64,000 nucleotides of DNA from Shinella curvata (GTDB lineage: Bacteria; Pseudomonadota; Alphaproteobacteria; Rhizobiales; Rhizobiaceae): contig NZ_JALJCJ010000003.1 in assembly GCF_022899935.1 (NCBI RefSeq), positions 477,720 through 541,719 of the forward strand, given 5' to 3'. Positions 27,320-36,685 of this stretch are shown in pieces; position 1 is the stretch's first letter; each line of letters begins with the position of its first letter. The notes below the pieces were generated by a model, which worked only from the letters and a program-made list of their open reading frames with translations, did not search any database and was not told where the DNA came from. The position numbers and the translations under genes are program-made.

Positions 27320-29746
27320 ATGAAATTCACGCTCTCCTGGCTGAAGGACCACCTCGACACCGACGCCTCGCTCGACGAGATCTGCGCGAAGCTGACGGCG
27401 ATCGGCCTTGAAGTGGAAGACGTCGACGACAAGGCTGCCTTCAAGCCCTTCGTCATCGCCAAGGTCGTCTCGGCCGAACAGCACCCGAATGCCGACAAGC
27501 TGCGTGTCCTGATGGTCGATACCGGCAAGGGCGACCCTATCCAGGTCGTCTGCGGCGCGCCGAATGCCCGCGCCGGCCTTATCGGCGCCTTTGCGGCCCC
27601 CGGCACCTATGTGCCCGGCATCGACGTGACGCTCGCCATCGGCACGATCCGCGGCGTCGAAAGCCGCGGCATGATGTGCTCGGAGAAGGAACTGGAAATC
27701 TCCGACAACCATGACGGCATCATCGAGCTTTCCGCCGATGCGCCCGTCGGTACGAGCTACGCTTCCTATGCCGGCCTCGATGATCCTGTCATTGAGATCA
27801 ACCTGACGCCGAACCGCCCGGACTGCACGAGCATTTTCGGCATTGCCCGCGATCTCGCGGCCTCCGGCCTCGGCACGCTCAAGACCCCGAAGGCCCCGTC
27901 CTTCAAGGTCGAGGGCGAGACCCCGGTCAAGGTCAAGCTGGAGCTTGGCGGCGACGATCATCTCTGCCCCGGCTTTGCACTCCGCCTCGTGCGCGGTGTG
28001 AAGAACGGCCCGAGCCCGCGCTGGATGCAGCAGCGGCTCATCGCCATCGGCCTTCGCCCGATCAATGCGCTCGTCGACATCACCAACTACATGACCTTCG
28101 ACCAGGGCCGTCCGCTGCACGTCTTCGACGCGGCCAAGGTGAAGGGCGACCTCGTCGTGCGTCGCGCGGCCGAGGGCGAAAAGGTGCTGGCGCTCGATAC
28201 GCGCGAATACACGCTGAACCCGGCCAACGTCGTCATCTCCGATGACAACGGCGTCGAATCGATCGGCGGCATCATGGGCGGCGAGCATTCCGGCTGCGAC
28301 GAAAACACCGTCGACGTGCTGATCGAATCGGCCCTCTGGGACCCGATGAACATCGCCAAGACCGGCCGCGCGCACGGCATCATCACCGACGCCCGTTACC
28401 GCTTCGAGCGCGGCGTCGACCCGGAATACATGGTTACCGGCCTCGAGCGCGCCACCAAACTGGTGCTCGAACTCTGCGGCGGCACGCCGGCCAAAACCGA
28501 CGTCGTCGGCTACAAGGGTTATGACGCCAAGATCGTCGATTTCCCCTTCGCCGAAGTGAAGCGTCTGACCGGCCTCGACGTCACCTCGCAAGAGAGCGTC
28601 GATATCCTGACCCGCCTCGGCTTCACCGTGACGGGCTCGGGCGAACGCGTTTCCGTCGCCGTTCCCTCCTGGCGTCCCGATGTGGATGGCAAGGCCGATC
28701 TCGTCGAGGAAGTCATGCGCATCCACGGCGTCGACAATATTCGCCCGGCGCCGCTCGAAAGCCACGGATCGGTCAATGGCCGCATCCTGACGACGCTGCA
28801 GATCCGCTCGCGTCTTGCCAAGCGAGCACTCGCCGCGCGCGGCATGCTGGAAGCCGTCACCTGGTCCTTCATCCCGAAGGCCCATGCCGAGCTCTTCGGC
28901 GGCGGCGCGCCGTCGCTCGCGCTGTCGAACCCGATCGCGGCCGACATGTCCGACATGCGTCCCTCGCTGCTGCCGGGCCTGCTCGCAGCCGCCCAGCGCA
29001 ATGCCGACAAGGGCTATGGCGACGTCGCGCTGTTCGAAGTCTCCGGCACCTATGAGAACGACAGGCCCGAGGGCCAGCGCCGCGTGGCCGGTGGCGTGCG
29101 TCGCGGCACGGCAACGCTTGCCGGATCGGGCCGCCTCTGGTCGAACGCCGCCAAGGGCGGCGGCAAGCCGGTCGACGTCTACGATGCCAAGGCCGATGCG
29201 CTGGCCGTAATCGAGGCCTGCGGCCTGCCGATGGGCAATGTCCAGATCGAGCCCGGCGCGCCGGCCTGGTATCATCCCGGCCGCTCCGGCACGATCAAGA
29301 TGGGTCCGAAGATCGTTCTCGGTTACTTCGGCGAGTTCCATCCGAAGGCGCTCGGTGCGCTCGATGTCTCCGGCGCGCTCGCCGGCTTCGAGATCTTCGT
29401 CGATGCCATGCCCGATCCGAAGAAGAAGGCGACACGCACCAAGCCGGCGCTCGATCTCTCCTCGCTGCAGGCCGTGAAACGCGACTTCGCCTTCGTTGTC
29501 GACAAGACGGTGGAAGCCGGCGCCATCGTGCGCGCCGCGACGGGCGCGGACCGCAAGCTGATCTCCGCCGTCAACGTCTTCGACGTCTTCGAGGGCGCAT
29601 CGGTCGGCGAAGGCAAGAAATCCATCGCCATCGAGGTCGTCATCCAGCCGACCGACAAGACGCTGACCGACGAGGATTTCGAGGCGCTGACCGGCAAGAT
29701 CGTCGGCAATGTCGTGAAGACGACCGGCGGCACGCTGCGCGCCTGA
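27320..29746 (+). CDS. pheT: phenylalanyl-tRNA synthetase beta subunit
   Basis: An 808-aa subunit of the alpha2-beta2 enzyme. Domains in order: EMAP/OB tRNA-binding domain (about 40-150), B3/B4 editing domain (about 210-390), B5 (about 400-475), catalytic-like core, and a C-terminal ferredoxin-like anticodon-binding domain (about 715-808). Length is normal. A strong terminator follows 8 bp after the stop. Confidence 0.97.
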   Translation: MKFTLSWLKDHLDTDASLDEICAKLTAIGLEVEDVDDKAAFKPFVIAKVVSAEQHPNADKLRVLMVDTGKGDPIQVVCGAPNARAGLIGAFAAPGTYVPGIDVTLAIGTIRGVESRGMMCSEKELEISDNHDGIIELSADAPVGTSYASYAGLDDPVIEINLTPNRPDCTSIFGIARDLAASGLGTLKTPKAPSFKVEGETPVKVKLELGGDDHLCPGFALRLVRGVKNGPSPRWMQQRLIAIGLRPINALVDITNYMTFDQGRPLHVFDAAKVKGDLVVRRAAEGEKVLALDTREYTLNPANVVISDDNGVESIGGIMGGEHSGCDENTVDVLIESALWDPMNIAKTGRAHGIITDARYRFERGVDPEYMVTGLERATKLVLELCGGTPAKTDVVGYKGYDAKIVDFPFAEVKRLTGLDVTSQESVDILTRLGFTVTGSGERVSVAVPSWRPDVDGKADLVEEVMRIHGVDNIRPAPLESHGSVNGRILTTLQIRSRLAKRALAARGMLEAVTWSFIPKAHAELFGGGAPSLALSNPIAADMSDMRPSLLPGLLAAAQRNADKGYGDVALFEVSGTYENDRPEGQRRVAGGVRRGTATLAGSGRLWSNAAKGGGKPVDVYDAKADALAVIEACGLPMGNVQIEPGAPAWYHPGRSGTIKMGPKIVLGYFGEFHPKALGALDVSGALAGFEIFVDAMPDPKKKATRTKPALDLSSLQAVKRDFAFVVDKTVEAGAIVRAATGADRKLISAVNVFDVFEGASVGEGKKSIAIEVVIQPTDKTLTDEDFEALTGKIVGNVVKTTGGTLRA

Positions 29747-29754
29747 TCGAGACC

Positions 29755-29780
29755 AAAACGGGGCGGCAACGCCCCGTTTT
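29755..29780 (+). terminator. terminator after pheT
   Basis: AAAACGGGGC (29755-29764) and GCCCCGTTTT (29771-29780) form a perfect 10-bp stem with a 6-base loop ending in T residues. Confidence 0.9.
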
Positions 29781-29808
29781 CTATTGGGCAAAGCCCTCTC
29801 TCCCTCTC

Positions 29809-29891
29809 CGTCATGTTCGGGCTTGACCCGAGCATCCATCCGCCGGCACGTCGTGAGTGGTGTATCCTCGGCTCAGGGCGAGGATGACGAG
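29809..29891. repeat. intergenic palindromic repeat, family A (one degenerate copy)
   Basis: The copy at 29809-29840 differs from the unit at 21749 by a few substitutions (GTCATGTTCGGGCTTGACCC start). A second, inverted and more decayed copy lies at 29860-29891. Confidence 0.7.
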
Positions 29892-30023
29892 GAGGACGGC
29901 CGACGCGCTCCAAAGATTTCGTGAGCGGATATCGCAATTCGTGAACGCTGCGTCACCCGCCCGGCGCTTGCGGATTGGTTAGCAAGACCTTAACTCCTGC
30001 ATCGGGAGGACAATGAGGTCGAA

Positions 30024-30128
30024 ATGGAATTCTTTGCCAATCTTTTGCCCGTCATCGCCATGGGCGCGGGTCTTTATCTCTTTTTCCGCTGGGTCGTGCG
30101 CGACATGAACCGCCCCACCGGACGCTGA
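30024..30128 (+). CDS. 34-aa single-span membrane peptide
   Basis: A short frame encoding MEFFANLLPVIAMGAGLYLF followed by a basic tail FRWVVRDMNRPTGR. One hydrophobic helix (about residues 6-20) and a positively charged cytoplasmic end are what a real small membrane protein would show. GAGG precedes ATG 30024 at 6-7 bases. It lies alone between pheT and the convergent mbfA-like gene. I do not recognise a named family; coding status is inferred from composition and the ribosome binding site. Confidence 0.55.
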   Translation: MEFFANLLPVIAMGAGLYLFFRWVVRDMNRPTGR

Positions 30129-30137
30129 GCCCTTCCC

Positions 30138-31121
30138 TCAGGCATTGCCGATCAGCACGCCCGCCGCCAGCACGAGACTGCCGCCCAGCACCACCTGCAT
30201 CGCCGCGCGCCAGAACGGCGTCTCCATATAGCGGTTCTGGATGAAGGCGATCGCCCACAGCTCCACGAACACGACGAAGACCGCGATGCTGGTCGCCAGC
30301 ATGAAATTCGGAATGAGATAGGGCAGTGCGTGGCCAAGGCCGCCGAGCGCCGTCATGATGCCGGAGGCGAGGCCCCGCTTGACCGGCGAGCCACGCCCGG
30401 ACAGTTTGCCGTCGTCATGCGCGGCTTCCGTAAAGCCCATGGAAATGCCCGCGCCGACCGAGGCCGACAGGCCGACGAGGAAGGTCTGCCAGGTATCCTG
30501 CGTGGCGAAGGCGGCAGCGAAGATCGGCGCCAGCGTCGAGACCGAGCCGTCCATCAGGCCGGCAAGGCCGGGCTGCACATAGGTCAGCACGAATTGCTGC
30601 CGCGCCGTCTGGTCCTCCTCCTCTTTCACATCCACGGGCGTGTGCTCTTCGCCGAGACGCCGCGCGAGCGATTCATGGGATTTCTCCGCCAGCGCCAGAT
30701 CGCCGAGCAGCTTGCGCGTCGCCGCATCCTGCGTGCGCGCCGCCGCCGTCAGATAGAAACGGTGCGCCGCCTCCTCCATGGCCTCCGCCTGCGCGCGAAT
30801 GTTTTCGAGCGGCATGTTGCCGATCAGCCAGTCCGGCTTGCGCTCCGGAAAATCCCGCACGAATTCGCGCCGCACCAGCGGAATGCGATCGCCGAAGCGC
30901 GCAATGTGCCGGTCGATCAGCATCTGGCGGTGGTGGCTCTCCTCCGCCGCCATCTCTTCGAAAACGCGGGCGGAATGCGGATAGGCGTCACGCAACGCAT
31001 CCGCATAGGCGAGGTAGATGCGCCCGTCGTCCTCTTCCGAGGAGATGGCGAGCGCCAGGATTTCCTGTTCGCTCAGCGATTCGAGGCTGCGTTTGCCGGG
31101 GCGGCGAAGGCGGGAAAACAT
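30138..31121 (-). CDS. mbfA: membrane-bound ferritin / VIT-family iron exporter (MbfA-like)
   Basis: A 327-aa two-part protein. The N-terminal ferritin-like (rubrerythrin) domain (about 15-165) has di-iron ligands in EEMAAEESHH and AEKSHESL. The C-terminal VIT1/CCC1-type domain (about 185-327) has the membrane helices. MbfA of Agrobacterium and Bradyrhizobium exports iron and protects against iron and peroxide stress, with expression blocked by Irr under iron limitation. The perfect ICE-type palindrome 14 bp upstream of the start (31136-31152) fits this control exactly. Confidence 0.93.
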   Translation of the reverse strand: MFSRLRRPGKRSLESLSEQEILALAISSEEDDGRIYLAYADALRDAYPHSARVFEEMAAEESHHRQMLIDRHIARFGDRIPLVRREFVRDFPERKPDWLIGNMPLENIRAQAEAMEEAAHRFYLTAAARTQDAATRKLLGDLALAEKSHESLARRLGEEHTPVDVKEEEDQTARQQFVLTYVQPGLAGLMDGSVSTLAPIFAAAFATQDTWQTFLVGLSASVGAGISMGFTEAAHDDGKLSGRGSPVKRGLASGIMTALGGLGHALPYLIPNFMLATSIAVFVVFVELWAIAFIQNRYMETPFWRAAMQVVLGGSLVLAAGVLIGNA

Positions 31122-31135
31122 CGTCGAATATCCAG

Positions 31136-31152
31136 TTTAGAATTATTCTAAA
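31136..31152. promoter_or_regulatory. Irr-type iron control element (ICE) upstream of mbfA
   Basis: TTTAGAATTATTCTAAA, a perfect 17-base palindrome around a central T. Rhizobial Irr is known to bind TTTAGAA...TTCTAAA-type elements and to repress mbfA. It lies 14 bp before the mbfA start codon. Confidence 0.82.
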
Positions 31153-31240
31153 TATAGGATGCGGTGGCGTTTGGTCAACCTCGACAGGATGTCGCTCGTA
31201 GGGCTAGAGTGGAAACCGACAAGACTGCAAGGGAAGAGAC

Positions 31241-32065
31241 GTGACCGCCGCACTGAGGCCGCTTTCCACAAGCCGCGACACGCTGATGGACCGTCTCGGC
31301 CGAACACTCGCCGATCGGCTGCAAAGCCAGACCTCCGGCTACGAGCCCTATACGCCCTCCGACCCGGAAACGCTGGCGCGCACGCTGCGTCCTGGCGATA
31401 TCCTGCTCGTCGAGGGCAACCAGAAGGTTTCGGCGGCGATCAAGTATCTGACGCAATCGACCTGGTCGCATGCCGCGCTCTTCGTCGGCGACCAGGTGCC
31501 GCTGACGCTGGAACAGGCGGCGTTGCGCGCGACCGAGCGGCCGCAGCTCATCGAGGTCAATCTCGGCGAGGGGTGCGTGGCCGTGCCGCTCACCAAATAC
31601 CGCACCTACAACACCCGTATCTGCCGCCCGGTCGGTCTGACACCCGACGATCGCGACATGTTGGTCTCCTTCATGGTCTCGCGCCTTGGCATGAAGTACG
31701 ACCTGAAGAACATCACCGACATGCTGCGCTATTTCCTGCCGACGCCGCCGATTCCGGTGCGCTGGCGCCGCCGCATGATCGCCTTCGGCTCCGGTGATCC
31801 GACGCGGGCGATCTGCTCGACGCTGATCGCCGAAGCCTTCGAGCGCATCCGCTATCCGATCCTGCCCGACGTGACGCGCGCGCCCGGCCACGCCGCGGCC
31901 ACCTCGACCTATTCGCGTGAAGAGATCCTGCACATCCGCCACCACTCGCTCTACACCCCGCGCGACTTCGACCTCTCGCCCTATTTCGAGATCGTCAAAC
32001 CGACGCTGGAATACGGTTTCGACTACAAACGGCTGGAATGGGCGCCAAATCGGGAAGGGCCGTAA
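31241..32065 (+). CDS. YiiX/YebB-like NlpC/P60-superfamily cysteine hydrolase
   Basis: A 274-aa protein of the permuted papain-like YiiX family. The His lies in STWSHAALFVGD and the Cys in AICSTLIAEAF, in the order found in permuted NlpC/P60 enzymes, and RPGDILLVEG is the usual opening strand. Members act on amide bonds in cell wall or lipids; the substrate here is unknown. No signal peptide is visible, so it is probably cytoplasmic. Start is GTG 31241 with GGGAAG upstream; divergent from mbfA. Confidence 0.78.
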   Translation: MTAALRPLSTSRDTLMDRLGRTLADRLQSQTSGYEPYTPSDPETLARTLRPGDILLVEGNQKVSAAIKYLTQSTWSHAALFVGDQVPLTLEQAALRATERPQLIEVNLGEGCVAVPLTKYRTYNTRICRPVGLTPDDRDMLVSFMVSRLGMKYDLKNITDMLRYFLPTPPIPVRWRRRMIAFGSGDPTRAICSTLIAEAFERIRYPILPDVTRAPGHAAATSTYSREEILHIRHHSLYTPRDFDLSPYFEIVKPTLEYGFDYKRLEWAPNREGP

Positions 32066-32110
32066 AGGCGGCGGTTTGCCGGGCCATTGCCTTGCGCACA
32101 GGCCGCGCTC

Positions 32111-32236
32111 GTGGCGTGGATCCTCGGGACAAGCCGAGGATGACGACGGAGAGGTATGGCGGACACCACAACCCGTTTGTGGAGCAGGCCGTTTCCTCCT
32201 CTCTGTCATCCTCGGGCTTGACCCGAGGATCCACCC
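32111..32236. repeat. pair of intergenic palindromic repeats, family A
   Basis: Copy at 32111-32145 (GTGGATCCTCGGGACAAGCC core) and an inverted copy at 32205-32236. They face each other as in the other pairs, with about 60 bp between. No gene is seen in this stretch. Confidence 0.82.
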
Positions 32237-32265
32237 GCACGGCACGACCAGACATCATCCCCAAA

Positions 32266-32291
32266 AGCAAAAGGGCCGTAAAACGGCCCTT
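32266..32291 (-). terminator. terminator of the OmpA-like lipoprotein gene
   Basis: AAGGGCCGT (32271-32279) and ACGGCCCTT (32283-32291) form a 9-bp stem with a 3-base loop. On the minus strand it is followed by TTTTGCTTTT. It lies about 30 bp past the stop at 32321. Confidence 0.85.
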
Positions 32292-32320
32292 CCACAATCC
32301 GGCAATGAACGCGGCCGCTA

Positions 32321-32986
32321 TCAGCTCTGCCTGAGCGGCGAGATCGAGATCTCCACGCGGCGGTTCTGCGCGCGGCCGGCTTCCGTCGCGTTGGAGGCGA
32401 TCGGCCGGTCCATGCCATAGCCCATGGCCGACATGCGGCGCGGATCGATGCCGCGCGAGGCAAGATGGTTGGCGACCGAGTTCGCACGGCGGTTGGAGAG
32501 GTCCATGTTGTAGCCGGCATTGCCGACCGAATCGGTGTGCCCGTCGACGTCGATCAGCGTCCTGTCGAACTTGCGCAGCACGACCGCGACCGAATCGAGC
32601 GTCGGATAGAAGGCGGAGTTCACCTGATCCTGATCCGTCGCGAAGGTCACGTTGGAGGGCATATTGAGAACGATGCGGTCGCCGACACGCGTCACCGAGA
32701 CGCCGGTGCCCTGCAGCTGTGCACGCAGCTCGGCTTCCTGGTTGTCCATGTAGTTGCCGATGGTGCCGCCGGCGAGCGCGCCGATACCCGCACCGATCAG
32801 GGCCGCGTTGCGGCGCTGCACCGGATTGTTGCCGATGAGAAGGCCTGCGACCGCGCCGACGCCGGCGCCGATGGCGGCGCCACCGGCAGTGTTGGAAACC
32901 TTTCGTTCGCCCGTATAGGGATCCGTCGTCGTGCAGGCGGAAAGGTAGGTCGCTGCGAGCGCGACGAGCGCAACTTTCTTCAACAT
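32321..32986 (-). CDS. OmpA-family outer membrane lipoprotein (YiaD-like)
   Basis: A 221-aa lipoprotein. The lipobox LSAC is at about residues 15-18. A glycine-zipper segment follows (about 32-80, GGAAIGAGVGAVAGLL repeated twice), then a peptidoglycan-binding OmpA C-terminal domain (about 105-215) with VDGHTDSVGNAGYNMDLSN. Such proteins tether the outer membrane to the wall. ATG 32986 has GGGGA upstream; the longer start at 33022 would hide the signal peptide. Confidence 0.92.
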   Translation of the reverse strand: MLKKVALVALAATYLSACTTTDPYTGERKVSNTAGGAAIGAGVGAVAGLLIGNNPVQRRNAALIGAGIGALAGGTIGNYMDNQEAELRAQLQGTGVSVTRVGDRIVLNMPSNVTFATDQDQVNSAFYPTLDSVAVVLRKFDRTLIDVDGHTDSVGNAGYNMDLSNRRANSVANHLASRGIDPRRMSAMGYGMDRPIASNATEAGRAQNRRVEISISPLRQS

Positions 32987-33060
32987 GGAGTGTCCCCGGA
33001 AACGTCGATGATTCTGCTTCAACCTAGCGATTGCGGCAGGAACATGAAAGGGGGCGCATT

Positions 33061-33969
33061 TCAGGCCGATTTGGCCTCGCCGTTGCCGTTTCCGCTGGAG
33101 GTGACGCCTGCGCTGGCCGCCACGACGAGCGCCGTGCCCAACATCTGCAAGGGGGTCATCGGCTGGCTGAGCACCAGGAAACCGGCCAGCGCCCCGAGCG
33201 CCGGTTCGAGGCTCATCAGGATGCCGAAGGCCGACATCGGCATGCGGCGCAGTGCGATCATCTCCAGCGCATAGGGAAAGAGCGGCACGAGAATGGCAAG
33301 GCCGAGCATCATGCCCAGCCCTTCCGGGTTCATGGCCTCGCCGACGTTCGGCAGCCCGAAAGGCGCGGCGGCGATGGCGGCGAAGAGGAGCGACATCGAG
33401 AGACCTTCAAGGCCTTTGAACACCGCCCCGGTCTTCTTCATGAGGATGATATAGGTGCCCCAGCCGATGCCCGCGCCGACGGCAAACAGCATGCCCACGG
33501 GATCGCCGACCCAGCCCGCGCCGTCATGCGACAGGAGCACGACACCGATGAACGCCGCAACCGGCCAGACCAGCCGCCAGCCCTTGCCGAGCGACCAGGT
33601 AGCAACCGCCAGCGGCCCGAGGAATTCGATGGCGACGGCAAGGCCAAGTGGAATGCGGGCGATCGCCGCGAAGAAACACAGCGTCATCACCGCCATGGTG
33701 GCGCCGAGCAGGGCGGCACTCTTCCACTGTTCGCGGCTGTAGGAGCGCATGGGCGGGCGCACGATCAGCGCGAGGATGACGGCAGCCATGACGAGGCGCA
33801 GGAAAGTCGTGGTCGACGGGCCGAAGGCATGGATCGCCGTCGCCGAAAAGGCCGAACCGAACTGGATGCTCGACATGGAGCCGAAGCACAGCAGGATGCC
33901 CGTGAAGAGCCCCGCATTGCCCGAGCCCGAGAGGCCGCCGCCGCCGGCCGCCGCCTGTTGATCTGCCAT
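33061..33969 (-). CDS. EamA/RhtA-like transporter (DMT superfamily)
   Basis: A 302-aa membrane protein with ten predicted helices in two EamA repeats. It resembles RhtA-type exporters of amino acids such as threonine or homoserine (segments PLGLAVAIEFLGPLAVA and LEPALGALAGFLVLSQ). GGGAGGAG precedes ATG 33969; the open frame upstream extends into a repeat and is not coding. Substrate unproven. Confidence 0.88.
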   Translation of the reverse strand: MADQQAAAGGGGLSGSGNAGLFTGILLCFGSMSSIQFGSAFSATAIHAFGPSTTTFLRLVMAAVILALIVRPPMRSYSREQWKSAALLGATMAVMTLCFFAAIARIPLGLAVAIEFLGPLAVATWSLGKGWRLVWPVAAFIGVVLLSHDGAGWVGDPVGMLFAVGAGIGWGTYIILMKKTGAVFKGLEGLSMSLLFAAIAAAPFGLPNVGEAMNPEGLGMMLGLAILVPLFPYALEMIALRRMPMSAFGILMSLEPALGALAGFLVLSQPMTPLQMLGTALVVAASAGVTSSGNGNGEAKSA

Positions 33970-34078
33970 AAGAACTCCTCCCCTAGGGCACCCAGTCCTA
34001 GAGGAGGGTCTGCCATCACACAAATGGATAATCGTGACGCCTTGCTTCAGGAAATTTGATGCAAGCGCATCTCCTCTT

Positions 34079-34127
34079 GCGCAATTCCGGACGCAAAACC
34101 GCAGCACACTTTTGCTGGAATTGCTTT
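34079..34127. repeat. palindromic intergenic repeat, family B, copy 1
   Basis: GCAATTCC (34081-34088) and GGAATTGC (34117-34124) enclose GGACGCAAAACCGC and CACTTTTGCT. The whole 49-bp unit recurs at 38892-38940 with compensating changes in both arms, so pairing is conserved. It lies between aphA and the EamA gene. Confidence 0.8.
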
Positions 34128-34132
34128 GGATG

Positions 34133-35158
34133 TCAGCCTGCAATGCCTCGCAGCGTGTTGGCGACGTTGAGGCCGATCTGCGGCACGCCGTAGCCGCCTT
34201 CCATGCAGACGAGCACCGGCACGCCGCTCGCGGCGACCGCCTTGCCCATCGTGATGTAATCCGGCGAGGTCAGCTTGAAGAAGGAGATTGGATCCTGCTC
34301 GAACGTATCGACGCCGAGCGAGAGCACGATCACCTCCGCGCCGAAAGCTTCGATGCGCTTCAGCGAATCCTTCAGAGCCGCCTCCCAGACGGAATAGGGC
34401 GTGCCCGGCGGCATCGGATAGTTCTGCGTGGTGCCGGCACCCGCACCCTTGCCGGTCTCCTCGGCATAACCCAGGAAATGCGGGAAGGCCTCGGCCGGAT
34501 CGCCGTGCAGCGAAGCGAAATAGACGTCGTCGCGTTCGTAGAAAATATCCTGCGTGCCGTTGCCGTGGTGGAAATCGACGTCGAGGATCGCGACCTTCTT
34601 GGCACCCTTGTCGAGGAAGCGCTGTGCGGCGACGGCCGCGTTGTTGATGAAGCAATAGCCGCCGAAACTGTCGATGCCGGCATGGTGGCCCGGTGGGCGG
34701 CAGAGCGCGAAGGCGGACTTTGCGCCGCCGACGACGATATCGGCCGCCGTCAGCGCCGTCTGCATGGAGGAGAGCGCCGCCTCCCAGGTGCCGGGCGAGA
34801 TCGCCGTTTCCGAGGCGTTGCAATAGTAGCCGAGCAGACCGTCGATCTGGGTCGGGATGCGCGGCGAAGTGCGCCGCACCGGGAAGGACGTGGCGATCGC
34901 CTCGCCGTTATAACCGGCGGCTTTCCACTGGTCCCAGGCGGTCTGGAGGAAGGAGAGGTAGCCGGCGTCATGCACCTTGTGCGCGGTTTCGAGGCCGTGG
35001 CGCTCGGGTGCCGCAATGTCGGTAAAGCCGGCATCCTTCACCGCGGCCAGAATCCATTCGGCCCGGAACGGTGCCTCGAACGGCGGCACGAGCTCGCCGC
35101 CGTAAAGCTCGCTGCGAGCGTTCCTGAGCTTGTGGTCCTCGGAAAAGATAACGCGCAT
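34133..35158 (-). CDS. aphA: acetylpolyamine amidohydrolase (class II HDAC-like)
   Basis: A 341-aa zinc enzyme that removes acetyl groups from acetylputrescine, acetylspermidine and similar polyamines. The length and the catalytic positions coincide with the Mycoplana ramosa enzyme: His158-His159 (PPGHH), zinc ligands Asp195, His197 and Asp284, and Tyr323 (EGGYG). The long loop typical of dimeric polyamine deacetylases is present. ATG 35158 has GGGGAC upstream. No polyamine operon surrounds it. Confidence 0.95.
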   Translation of the reverse strand: MRVIFSEDHKLRNARSELYGGELVPPFEAPFRAEWILAAVKDAGFTDIAAPERHGLETAHKVHDAGYLSFLQTAWDQWKAAGYNGEAIATSFPVRRTSPRIPTQIDGLLGYYCNASETAISPGTWEAALSSMQTALTAADIVVGGAKSAFALCRPPGHHAGIDSFGGYCFINNAAVAAQRFLDKGAKKVAILDVDFHHGNGTQDIFYERDDVYFASLHGDPAEAFPHFLGYAEETGKGAGAGTTQNYPMPPGTPYSVWEAALKDSLKRIEAFGAEVIVLSLGVDTFEQDPISFFKLTSPDYITMGKAVAASGVPVLVCMEGGYGVPQIGLNVANTLRGIAG

Positions 35159-35299
35159 GAAAAGTCCCCATTGTTTTAATGGCCGGGACGGTAGTGCATT
35201 TTTCCGGCAAGGGAAATCTCTCCCGCGGGGTAGGTTTTCGCCCAAAATGCAAATCCGCCCCGGCCGATGGCAGGAGCGGATTGCGGGGCCAAGGATGCG

Positions 35300-35710
35300 T
35301 CAGGCGAGCAGGGCCTTGCGCTGGCGGCCGAGGCCGATCTGCTTGATCAGCAGGATATCGGCGACCGCGACGGTGGCGACAGCAATGAGGCCCATGCCGA
35401 CCGCCGTCAGGCTGCCGTGACCGAGAACGAGCACGGCGACGCTGCCGAGCACCCAGAGCGCATCGCCGATCATGACGAAGCGCACAGCGGCGGGTGACGG
35501 CTGCTCCTGCCGGCCGACGGCGAGGTGAAAACCACCCCAGAAGACGAAGAAGACGGCGAAGGCCCGGAGGACGTCGGGCGTGGCGAGCGGACCGACGAGG
35601 CCGCTGATCGGGCCGGAAAAGGCAAAGAGCAGGCCGGCGGTGGCGAGTGAGAAGACGCCGTCGAAGAGCATGATGGACTTCAGGAGATTGCGGTTGAGGG
35701 TGGCGAACAT
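35300..35710 (-). CDS. four-helix membrane protein of unknown function
   Basis: A 136-aa protein with four hydrophobic segments (about residues 13-35, 46-65, 76-98, 101-122). I do not recognise a characterised family. AAGGAG precedes ATG 35710. It is divergent from an XRE regulator, and a small dyad (35767-35783) lies between, so it is likely controlled by that regulator. Confidence 0.8.
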   Translation of the reverse strand: MFATLNRNLLKSIMLFDGVFSLATAGLLFAFSGPISGLVGPLATPDVLRAFAVFFVFWGGFHLAVGRQEQPSPAAVRFVMIGDALWVLGSVAVLVLGHGSLTAVGMGLIAVATVAVADILLIKQIGLGRQRKALLA

Positions 35711-35766
35711 GGTGGGCTCCTTTCGTTTCGATGAAGCCATCCTGCCGGCCGCCGTGCGGCAAACCA

Positions 35767-35783
35767 ATTACGTCAGAGGTAAT
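35767..35783. promoter_or_regulatory. operator candidate for the XRE regulator
   Basis: ATTAC (35767-35771), 7-bp spacer, GTAAT (35779-35783), in a slightly longer imperfect dyad (CCAATTAC/GTAATGG). It lies midway in the 126-bp divergent region between the membrane protein and the XRE gene. Confidence 0.45.
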
Positions 35784-35836
35784 GGAAATCATGCCCCGTC
35801 TCGTGTTGAGTGCGCGGGCAATCAAGGGAGGCTAAG

Positions 35837-36613
35837 ATGGAATTCGGCGAACACCTGAAGGAATGGCGCAGCCACCGGCGCATGAGCCAGCTGGAACTGG
35901 CAAACGAGGCCGGCATTTCCTCGCGCCACCTCTCCTTCCTCGAAACCGGCCGCTCACGTCCTTCGGAAGGCATGATTCTCCGCCTTTCCGCCGTGCTCGA
36001 CATTCCCGCGCGCGATCAGGGCCTGCTGTTTTCCGCCGCCGGCTTTCGCCCGCGCTTCGGCACGGCGCCGGCCAGAAGCCTCGCCTCCGTGCCACCCGCT
36101 GTCGCCGAGGCGATCGGCCTCATTCTCGGCCGGCATGATCCCTATCCAGGCGTGGTCTTCGATCATGAATACAATGTGCTCACCGCCAACCAGGCCTTTC
36201 TCGGCCTTGCCGGCATGGCGGGCATTGCCGTCTCCCCCGGCGACAATTTCCTCGATGCCTATCTTGGCCCCACACCGCTACGCACCATCGTCGTCAACTG
36301 GGCGCAATCGGCCGCCGATCTCGTGCACCGCATCCGCGCGGAAGCCTGGCTGCAGGGACCACGCAGCCCGCTGCTCAAGCGCATCGAGCGGCTCGCCGCG
36401 CAGGACGACATCAAGACAGCAATCGAAACCTTCCCGGAGGGCGACCGCCTGCCGATCCTGCCCATCGAGATGAAGATCGGCACGAAGCGTTTCAACTGGA
36501 TCACCACGCTCACCTCCTTCGGCTCGACGCAAGATGCGCTCGTGCAGGGCGTGCTGATCGAGAGCTTCTTCCCGGCCGATGCCGAGACGCGTGCGCATTT
36601 CGAGGGCATATGA
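35837..36613 (+). CDS. XRE-family regulator with MmyB-like C-terminal domain
   Basis: A 258-aa regulator. The helix-turn-helix occupies about residues 4-60 (MSQLELANEAGISSRHLSFL). The C-terminal part (about 95-250) matches the MmyB-like ligand-binding domain, a PAS-like fold that in one structure binds fatty acid. ATG 35837 has GGGAGG upstream. Divergent from the four-helix membrane protein gene, its probable target. Confidence 0.9.
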   Translation: MEFGEHLKEWRSHRRMSQLELANEAGISSRHLSFLETGRSRPSEGMILRLSAVLDIPARDQGLLFSAAGFRPRFGTAPARSLASVPPAVAEAIGLILGRHDPYPGVVFDHEYNVLTANQAFLGLAGMAGIAVSPGDNFLDAYLGPTPLRTIVVNWAQSAADLVHRIRAEAWLQGPRSPLLKRIERLAAQDDIKTAIETFPEGDRLPILPIEMKIGTKRFNWITTLTSFGSTQDALVQGVLIESFFPADAETRAHFEGI

Positions 36614-36685
36614 CGTCCGCAACAGCGCTGGGGATGCCGGCCGCTCCACCCTGTCCTGCCGCGCCAAACGCACTACACTTGCCCC

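Noticed and set aside
25871-29839. 1322-codon open frame on the minus strand, antisense to pheS-pheT
   Set aside because: It mirrors the codon pattern of pheS and pheT, has no recognisable domain or ribosome binding site, and pheST are certain. High GC at third positions keeps antisense frames open.
30138-31121. Classification as a plain VIT1/CCC1 transporter or plain rubrerythrin
   Set aside because: Both halves are present in one chain with di-iron EXXH motifs, which is the MbfA architecture.
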